Assembly (NCBI GenBank): GCA_033725935.1
Contig: MU867063.1
Span: 1,049,694 to 1,113,693 of the forward strand
Direction of reading: 5' to 3'
Length of the DNA: 64,000 nucleotides
Source of the DNA: Cladorrhinum sp. PSN259
Taxonomy: Eukaryota > Ascomycota > Sordariomycetes > Sordariales > Podosporaceae
The notes under the pieces: generated by a model
The model's input: only the letters and a program-made list of their open reading frames with translations
Databases searched by the model: none
Told to the model about the DNA's origin: nothing
Position numbers and translations under genes: made by a program
In this document: positions 58,079 through 64,000 of the stretch, piece by piece
Position numbering within the stretch: the stretch's first letter is position 1
How the letters are laid out: every line of letters begins with the position of its first letter

Positions 58079-59095
58079 ATGAGATTTGTTGGTGCTGCTA
58101 CCAAGTTCGTGGGGTGATGGATGCTGCTGAGCAAGGAGGGATGTCTTACCCTTCTTTGCTCCATCGATTTCAGGTGGCAGGCTGAGGGTTTCATTGACCG
58201 TGGAGGGTGTTGGAGCTCTTCTCTCTCTGAGCGAGATTTCGAGTTCACTGACGAAGAAAGGTTTTGGATCTCCTTTTTCCCTTGGATGTTGGGTGGTTGC
58301 GATCAGATTAAGGGCTGAACAAGACCAGCTTCCCTTCCCTGTGGCTTGAGCATCAGTGGTGGCAATCTGGGTACGGGTCGGATCAAGGGAGGTGTTTTCA
58401 TTGATCTCTCATTTGTATATCAGTGGCGTACTAGGAGAGGAATAGCCGAGAGTGATGACTTCCTCGGTCGGTTCCAGATCCTCATCTCGGAGCCGACGAG
58501 CCGCTCGAGTTGGCCAAATCAGATGTTTACTTTCTTCCAAAAATATAACTGTTAGCAAATGTTGACAGAGATGCCGTCGAGGAAACTCGTAAAGAAATCA
58601 TTATTTCTTTCACTAGCCTCAAATTCATTGATCTCCAGACGGTTAGTCCCTGGTTTATGATCAGATGCACCCTGCAACGGAAGGCTCCCTTTTCTTTCAC
58701 ACGGATGGAATGATCACTGCTGTCAAAGTCTCGACCTCGCATCGACGGTAAGTGCGCCGTCAATGAAGCTTTTGATAATTCTTCAGCCAAGAGTGGGAAG
58801 TCCTTGTTTGAGCTCGAGGAGCTCGGATCACCCGGTGTGGATTTGACTTGTGAGGCGGCAAAGGAGCGGGATAAACAATATTAAGGGGTTCAGGGGGGGC
58901 ACAATACTAAGGCGACCAGCCACCCGTCTCACCACCACAGCAAAACTTCCAAAGTTTCTTAGCTTTGCTAAAAACAAACAAGATCTAATTATGAAAGAAA
59001 TTCATGATGATCAAAGATCTTGTGTGTGTTCCTGGCTTCAAGTTTGCCTGATCTGGAGATGTTCCAGAAGGTTTCCATGAAAGGCTTCGGGTTCG

Positions 59096-59125
59096 ACAAT
59101 ACGAAGGGCCACAATACCAAGGGCA
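59096..59125. repeat. 15-bp tandem duplication upstream of the pheromone gene
   Basis: ACAATACGAAGGGCC is followed directly by ACAATACCAAGGGCA, two mismatches in 15. Both copies carry ACAATAC, which recurs at 58901. Confidence 0.85.
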
Positions 59126-59353
59126 AGCTAGTTACCGTCTCAGCAGGTCGAGGGCTTGCCGTTTCATAGTTGACTGTTTTGTTTCTGAGGAGGGAAGATG
59201 TGAAAGAATTCTTTGACTAGTGCCAGGGAAGGAAGCTCCCCTATGCCTCTCTCTAGGAGAATTAAGCAAGCAAAGAAACTAGAGGGCCAAAGAGGGCAAA
59301 CCTCAACACCACAGAGTTAGGAGTGATCATGGACTCGACGATGAAAAAAAAAG

Positions 59354-59359
59354 TATAAA
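59354..59359 (+). promoter_or_regulatory. TATA box of the pheromone gene
   Basis: TATAAA preceded by an A-run and followed about 20-60 bp later by a C/T-rich tract with CAAGTCCAACTC, a standard layout for a highly expressed fungal gene. It is 107 bp before the start codon. Confidence 0.7.
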
Positions 59360-59460
59360 TCGAGTCCTCTCCTCCCCCTCAAGTCCAACTCTTTTTTTTT
59401 TCCCTCATCCGCATTCACTTCTGAACATCACAGAACCAAAAAAAAACCAAATCAATCAAC

Positions 59461-59535
59461 ATGCCTTCCACCACTGCTCAGACCAAGGTCCCCCAGACCT
59501 CCACCTCCTTCAACAGCTACTGCGTTGTCATGTAA
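59461..59535 (+). CDS. mfa1: Lipopeptide mating pheromone precursor (a-factor-like, mfa-1)
   Basis: A 24-residue precursor: it begins MPSTTAQTKVPQ and ends FNSYCVVM. The last four residues form a CaaX box; terminal Met predicts farnesylation of Cys21, followed by removal of VVM and carboxyl methylation, giving a secreted hydrophobic pheromone sensed by the STE3-type receptor of the opposite mating type. It closely matches the Neurospora/Sordaria mfa-1 (ppg2) precursors as I recall them (MPST...TKVPQT...FN-YCVVM); here Ser replaces the Gly before Tyr-Cys. Context supports expression: TATA box 107 bp upstream, CT-rich start zone, A-rich AATCAATCAAC just before ATG and no intron. It sits between cyanase and EBP2 on the same strand. 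Its small size would hide it from routine ORF calling. Confidence 0.93.
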   Translation: MPSTTAQTKVPQTSTSFNSYCVVM

Positions 59536-61206
59536 ATTGACCAACAATGAGCTACGGCGCAAAAGTGCGAGGCGGCAGTAGCAGGGAAGCTCGTTTCTTT
59601 TCCAAACCTTTTCGCCATCTTCAGCAACTCTCGGACAGCCTCGTCAACTTCCAGATGCTAGTTTGCTCCCCACTGAGGAACTTTCATCTCTGAATGGGTC
59701 CCGCTGGAGCTTCACGGGCTTTTCTTCTACTGTTTTTTGAATTGCAAACTTGACACAACAAAACACACGAGAAAAAACGACTACCTTCCCACTTCGAGGG
59801 ATAATCATTTTTCTTGTTGAACGCCTCGTCCGCCAATGGAGTGTCAAACCATCCCCCCAAACCAAAAAAAAAAAAAACCAGTCGGTCGGCCTCGTTTTAA
59901 CCATATATCACGACATACACACACAAAAATTTCAATTATTTCCGGAAACATCTTTCTATAAATCGCAGTTTCTTTCAATTTCTCGAAGGCTGTCTTCAAC
60001 TTCTGAATCGGTTTCTCTTTTTTTTTTTTCCCCGGATGACGGGGTGATTTGGATTCAGGAATCGCGACCTGATCTTTATATCATCTTGAGAAAAGGGGGG
60101 ATTTGAGGGGGAAAGTTAGAGACAGTTGAGGATTGTTAGAGACTTGTTTTTGCACTTCTTCTACCTCTTTCGGGGGACCAGATAGAAACCCTAAAATTGA
60201 GGCCGGTTTGACCCCCAAAAAAATCTTGTTGCTTCCAATGCTTTGTGAAAAATTGACCTAAAAGGTGAAAATAATCAATGAACTCCGCATTGAACAATCG
60301 TTGCTAGATGTCTTGCTATTCGTGAGTCTGATGCCGTTGTTTCGCGAGGGATGTATCAGGCAACATCATCAACGGCTTCGGATTGAGATTCTAGACATGG
60401 ATTTTGACATACTTCGTACAGATATCTGTCTCTAGAATGGCTGCAAAATGTCCATCAAACCCCTCCCAAGAAATAAAGACTGTGGCCTGCAAGTATACTG
60501 GCACTGCCTTAGGTAATCGATAGAAAGGTTGGTCCTGAGAAGAAGGGTATATATATATGGACCTCTGGGTATACCCTACTAGCGAAGTAGCATCCAGCAT
60601 TGTTTCAATCATATCATTATCCAGGGCTGTTAGTACAGTTAGCAATCGTTACGCTGTTTCAGAATGCCAGTGGTTCAAAAAGTTCAAAGTTACAATCACC
60701 TTCGCTTTCCTTTGCGTTCGACTCTAGGTCGTACCGTTCCTTTTTTGCCCTTTTTTGTTTGCTTCCATCTCACCTTGATGGTCGGTGTTGTTGCTCCAGA
60801 GACTAAGAGGTCATGATGGCCGGAGGAACCCAGGAGGGTTTGTAAGTGACCCTCGGTGGGGTAGACTTTGCTCCGCAGACTGAGATGAACTTGTACTAAA
60901 GGTATGACAAGCAGTATTTGGGATATGAGGCCAAAAGTATTTCTTTGAAGGTATTTCCCACATTGAATGATACAGAACAAAGTTGAAGATTGCCCCGTGG
61001 TGATGAAGTCGGAGGGTAACGATGGAATTGAAGGGTTAGGGTTTTGCGCTCAACAGCGCCAAGTCGCATTCCCCACTTAAATTTGCCTTCTTATCTTATC
61101 ACTCAATTGCGACCGAACCAAAAAAAGTTTTGGAGGACCCCCAAGCTGGCAACCTGCAGTCCTGCATCAATCGCAAGTTGCAACATCCCCACCAAGACAA
61201 GCAAAA
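59536..61206. other. Pheromone gene 3' region and EBP2 promoter
   Basis: 1.67 kb. Pheromone mRNAs in related fungi have long UTRs, so much of the left part may be transcribed. T- and A-runs lie at 59868-59878 and 60020-60030. Near EBP2 is a telobox with a flanking GCGCT/AGCGC inverted repeat (61046-61059). No additional coding region is supported. Confidence 0.6.
61033..61041 (+). promoter_or_regulatory. Telobox GGGTTAGGG upstream of EBP2
   Basis: The telomere-repeat word GGGTTAGGG (then TTTT) lies 166 bp before the EBP2 start. In fungi, Tbf1-type Myb factors bind TTAGGG boxes, and these are common in promoters of ribosomal protein and ribosome-biogenesis genes. The site and gene function agree, but binding is inferred. 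Confidence 0.6.
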
Positions 61207-62535
61207 ATGGCAAAGAAAGGCGCAAAAGCTGCCGCTCCGGCGAAAAAGATTTTCGCAGACACCAAGGCAAAGCAGAACAGCAAGTCCGACAGAAGAAAGA
61301 GCAATGAGCCACCCGTCGAGGAAGTAATCGAGGATGCCGAAGTGGAAGAGTGGGAAGATGAGGATTCCGAGTCAGGAAGCGACGACGAGAGCGAGGAGGA
61401 AGAGAGCGGCGTTGATTTTTCAAGAATAAACGACATCAACGATTCCGACTCGGATTCAGAGATCGAAGACGAGCAAGATGAAAATGATGCAAGCAAACTC
61501 AGCAATGGCAAGGCCGGTGAGAGCGGCTCAGAGGATGACGAATCGGAGGAGGAAGACATCGATATGGACGACCTCGAATTGGACGACCTCGACGAAGAGT
61601 CCAAGGAGGAGCTCAAAGCCAGCACGCGCGTCCGCCAAACAATCAACAACAAGGACGCACTCCTCGCCTCGTTGCGCCGCATCGCCCTCGACACGAACCC
61701 CAAGACCGTCCCATTCAAATTCCACCAGTCAGTCGTCTCGTCCAAGCCGACCGAGTCCGCCATAGAATCCGTCGAGGATGAGCTCCAGCGCGAGCTCGCT
61801 TTCCTCAACCAGTCACTCGAGGCAGCCCGCCAGGCACGCACTCTGCTGCGCAAAGAGGGCGTCCCATTCACCCGCCCTACCGATTACTTTGCCGAGACTC
61901 TCAGGAGCGACGAGACCATGGAGAAGGTCAAGGCCAAGCTGGTTGAGGAGGCGACCGCCAAGAAGGCCTCGGCCGAGGCCCGCAAGCAGCGCGATCTCAA
62001 AAAGTTCGGCAAGCAGGTGCAGATTCAGAAGCAGCAGGACCGCGCCAAGGAGAAGCGCGAGACCCTCGAGAAGATTAACCTCCTCAAGCGGAGTATGTTT
62101 TTTGCTCACTCAATTTCCCCTTTTTTACTATATCTCAGTGTACTAACCATTACTTTTCCCCTGAAAATAGAACGCTCAGAAGGCGGTGCCCCAGCCCTCG
62201 GCGCCCGCGAAGCAGACGACCTCTTTGATGTTGCCGTCGACAATGAGCTGGGAAGCAGCCACAAGTCGGCCGGCAACAAGGGCGGCAAGAAGCGCTCGGC
62301 CGGCGACCACGGCCCGGCAAACTCCAAGCGCCAAAAGAAGGATCAAAAGTACGGTTTCGGCGGCAAGAAGAGGTTCTCCAAGTCGAACGACGCCACCTCG
62401 TCCGGAGACGTCGGCGGGTTCAGCGCGAAGCGGATGAAGAAGGGAGGCGGCGCCGGCGACGGCAAGAAGTTTCAGAAGGCCGCAAGACCGGGCAAGGACA
62501 GGAGGAAGGCGCAGGCTGGGAGAGGAGGTAGATAA
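61207..62535 (+). CDS. EBP2: rRNA-processing protein EBP2
   Basis: Nucleolar protein required for 27S pre-rRNA processing and 60S subunit assembly. Exon 1 is 61207-62092, the intron is 62093-62170 (GTATGT...AATAG) and exon 2 is 62171-62535, giving 416 residues. After a basic start (MAKKGAKAAAPAKK) there is a long acidic Ser/Glu/Asp region (about 37-138), then the conserved EBP2 domain: NNKDALLASLRRIALD, FLNQSLEAARQARTLL, VPFTRPTDYFAETLRSDETMEKV and a basic coiled coil KKFGKQVQIQKQQDRAKEKR. The C-terminal tail is Gly/Lys/Arg-rich (GRGGR end), as in the family. The intron is required: read through, the frame would insert hydrophobic residues between the KR-rich helix and RSEGG. A telobox lies upstream. 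Family certain. Confidence 0.96.
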   Translation: MAKKGAKAAAPAKKIFADTKAKQNSKSDRRKSNEPPVEEVIEDAEVEEWEDEDSESGSDDESEEEESGVDFSRINDINDSDSDSEIEDEQDENDASKLSNGKAGESGSEDDESEEEDIDMDDLELDDLDEESKEELKASTRVRQTINNKDALLASLRRIALDTNPKTVPFKFHQSVVSSKPTESAIESVEDELQRELAFLNQSLEAARQARTLLRKEGVPFTRPTDYFAETLRSDETMEKVKAKLVEEATAKKASAEARKQRDLKKFGKQVQIQKQQDRAKEKRETLEKINLLKRSMFFAHSISPFLLYLSVLTITFPLKIERSEGGAPALGAREADDLFDVAVDNELGSSHKSAGNKGGKKRSAGDHGPANSKRQKKDQKYGFGGKKRFSKSNDATSSGDVGGFSAKRMKKGGGAGDGKKFQKAARPGKDRRKAQAGRGGR

Positions 62536-62978
62536 TTAAGTAATCATTTAGTCGGGGGCGTGATGGATTGGGCTTTTTCTTTCCTTGTTTTCTGTAACTA
62601 TAAAACGAGGAACCACACCATCGGGATGATAGCTCTTGGTCTGTTTTTTAGCGGCGTGCCAAAACCAAAAGGTCTTGAAGATGAGTAAAAGAGGTGTATC
62701 TGCATGCTTAATTGGTCCTTTGCTGCTGTTGATATCGACCTGCAATATTCCTGTAAGGACAAGATACATACACCAAGGAAACAACTGAATGCAGCCTTTT
62801 CCGTGCGCTTTCAAATCCAATTATCCCAATACAAAGCAGCAAACGCCTTGGCTATGAAAAGCAGCTTCAATGCAAGAACAACCCATACAGAACTTTCCCT
62901 CGGCTGCCCCTCCATTGATGACCATTATCCTCAACCAACTATGTACAATCATCCTCCATATTTCCCACATATACATCA
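62536..62978. other. Convergent spacer, EBP2 / Zrg17-type transporter gene
   Basis: 443 bp between two stop codons. It presumably holds both 3' UTRs. No coding frame or repeat of note. Confidence 0.65.
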
Positions 62979-64000
62979 CTATTGATCCGTACTTATCTGA
63001 ACGGTGACCTCCCACCTCAAACTCCCGCCCCTTCCATAGCCTTCCCCGCCGAGTCGATTCTGCACCACCCTCGCAAGCCGACTCCTCAGTGAACTCAGCG
63101 CCCCGTCATCCGCTCCTCCTGCTCCCCTGACTAGACACACCTTGAGATTTGCCATGGCCAGACCGTAATGCACCTGCCAGAATTCTGCCTCTTCGACCCT
63201 CGCGACCTGTGGCTCGGACTCGATCTCTCGGACAACTGCCGATACGCTTCCCGTGCCAATATCCCTGACTGAACCGTCCGTTTTTTTCTTTTCTGACAAT
63301 AGAGCCGCCTGATTCTGGGCAGGAGACGATGAAGAAGAGGAGGAATACGAGACTTGCCCGCTATAGCTCATAAGCAACATCAAGCCCTGGGCCACGGCCA
63401 GCCGGAAGCCGAGGATAAACATGCTGCCCGCTATCACGGCACATATTAGGCGGTCGAGCCAGACAATGTGCGTAATGTAGACGAGCGGGAGGATTAGCAT
63501 GACAAGCGCAAAGAATAGGGTCAAGAAGTGGAAAGGATTGGCGAGGAGGCCGGCGCCGGGGAGGAGGCGGCTAAGGTATGGAAGTGGGACTCGCATGACA
63601 CGGCGGATGCGGTTATGGTTGCGCAGCCCATATGCGCTAATGAGCGTGCTGACTGCTGCTGCCAGTGAAGCAAGATCGATGGTGCCGGGCGCTACGAAGC
63701 GGGCACCTCCATGAGAGTGGCCCCCATGGCTGCCGCCGCTGGATCCAGCGTCGTGAGAAACTTCGGGGTGGTGAGGAGCATGGTTGCCGACGCCCTCGAG
63801 CAAGTCCTTGAGATTGTGCGAGATAAGATCGAAGCCTCCGAATACAAGGAAAACGGACATGGCGAAACCGGCCAACACCTCTGCGCGCTGTAGCCCGAAT
63901 GGGTGGCGGATGCTGGATCGTCTCCAGACCTCAAAGTTGCCAAGCACCTCAACCGCGACACAGACTGCTGCTGAGCCGACGTCAAAGAAGACGAGGTGAG
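62979..64000 (-). CDS. ZRG17: CDF zinc-transporter subunit, Zrg17/Cis4-like (5' end beyond the right edge)
   Basis: The cation diffusion facilitator Zrg17 pairs with Msc2 to move zinc into the ER/secretory pathway in yeast. The visible part is 339 codons, open to the right edge: it enters within transmembrane helix 2 (HLVFFDVGSAAVCVAVEVLGN). The conserved SSIRHPFGLQRAEVLAGFAM, further helices (FLVFGGFDLISHNL, LTLFFALVMLILPLVYITH, ICAVIAGSMFILGFRLA) and a His-rich loop (SHGGHSHGG) between helices follow. The C-terminal cytosolic domain (QVARVEEAEFWQVHYGL...LRWEVTVQIS) is CDF-like. At helix 2 the usual zinc-site HxxxD is not seen: relative to Asp the residue four before is Leu. That fits a partner subunit that does not itself bind transport zinc, as proposed for Zrg17 and ZnT6. 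The specific Zrg17 label is by recognition, not alignment. Confidence 0.85.
   Translation of the reverse strand, partial: HLVFFDVGSAAVCVAVEVLGNFEVWRRSSIRHPFGLQRAEVLAGFAMSVFLVFGGFDLISHNLKDLLEGVGNHAPHHPEVSHDAGSSGGSHGGHSHGGARFVAPGTIDLASLAAAVSTLISAYGLRNHNRIRRVMRVPLPYLSRLLPGAGLLANPFHFLTLFFALVMLILPLVYITHIVWLDRLICAVIAGSMFILGFRLAVAQGLMLLMSYSGQVSYSSSSSSSPAQNQAALLSEKKKTDGSVRDIGTGSVSAVVREIESEPQVARVEEAEFWQVHYGLAMANLKVCLVRGAGGADDGALSSLRSRLARVVQNRLGGEGYGRGGSLRWEVTVQISTDQ

Larger units (their letters stand above)
58079..59460. promoter_or_regulatory. Upstream region of the pheromone gene
   Basis: 1.38 kb between cyanase and the pheromone ATG; the first part is cyanase 3' UTR. Six CAAAG/CTTTG pentamers lie at 58950, 58963, 59012, 59211, 59271 and 59288. 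ACAATAC occurs at 58901, 59096 and 59111. A tandem 15-bp duplication (ACAATACNAAGGGCM) lies at 59096-59125. The TATA box and CT-rich start zone are at 59354-59420. A 36-codon frame (59059-59169) covers the duplication but has no other support. Confidence 0.6.

Noticed and set aside
59059..59169. 36-codon frame upstream of the pheromone gene
   Set aside because: It covers the 15-bp tandem repeat and lies 185 bp before the TATA box; no known family. Treated as promoter DNA.
1..64000. CRISPR arrays, insertion sequences, 5S/rRNA genes, transposon ORFs, secondary-metabolite enzymes
   Set aside because: Looked for by eye; no direct-repeat/spacer pattern, transposase, reverse transcriptase, 5S signature or synthase motif was found.

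Overview
The window looks like nuclear chromosomal DNA of a filamentous ascomycete, most likely a Sordariomycete close to the Sordariales. Three things point there: short introns of about 50-140 bp (one putative case of 291 bp) with GT...AG ends and CTRAC-type branch sites, long fungal-style leaders, and a short CaaX pheromone gene that closely resembles the Neurospora/Sordaria mfa-1 precursor. The base composition is balanced, with no AT-rich tracts of the kind left by repeat-induced point mutation. I see no transposon, rRNA, convincing tRNA, CRISPR array or secondary-metabolite cluster.

Layout from left to right. At 1-10.4 kb are ICE2 (minus, cut by the left edge), the palmitoyltransferase PFA3 (plus) and phosphoinositide-specific phospholipase C (minus). 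From 10.4 to 28.6 kb is about 18 kb in which I can support no protein gene; simple repeats cluster at 20.5-24.4 kb. From 28.6 to 37.5 kb are the tether subunit Dsl1/Zw10 (minus, six exons), ribosomal protein eL36 (plus, four exons including an 18-nt microexon) and an M16 metallopeptidase (plus). From 41.7 to 52.6 kb are the MYND protein SamB/Mub1 (plus) and the very large TFIIIC B-block-binding subunit (minus). From 53.2 to 64 kb are a CCDC137-like basic coiled-coil protein (minus), an AIM6-like PI-PLC-fold protein (plus), cyanase (plus), the 24-residue lipopeptide pheromone precursor (plus), the rRNA-processing factor EBP2 (plus) and a Zrg17-type CDF zinc-transporter subunit (minus, 5' end beyond the right edge).

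Most genes are conserved housekeeping genes and do not form one pathway. Loose themes are endomembrane biology (ICE2, PFA3, Dsl1, Zrg17), ribosome and Pol III functions (eL36, TFIIIC, EBP2, probably the CCDC137-like protein) and phosphoinositide-type phosphodiesterase folds (PLC, AIM6). The most notable items are the pheromone gene at 59461-59535 with a cluster of CAAAG/CTTTG HMG-box cores upstream, and the 18-kb gene-poor interval. I found no convincing new multi-gene system. Splice sites were placed by hand from reading frame, GT/AG signals and expected protein continuity; no alignment or RNA data were available.
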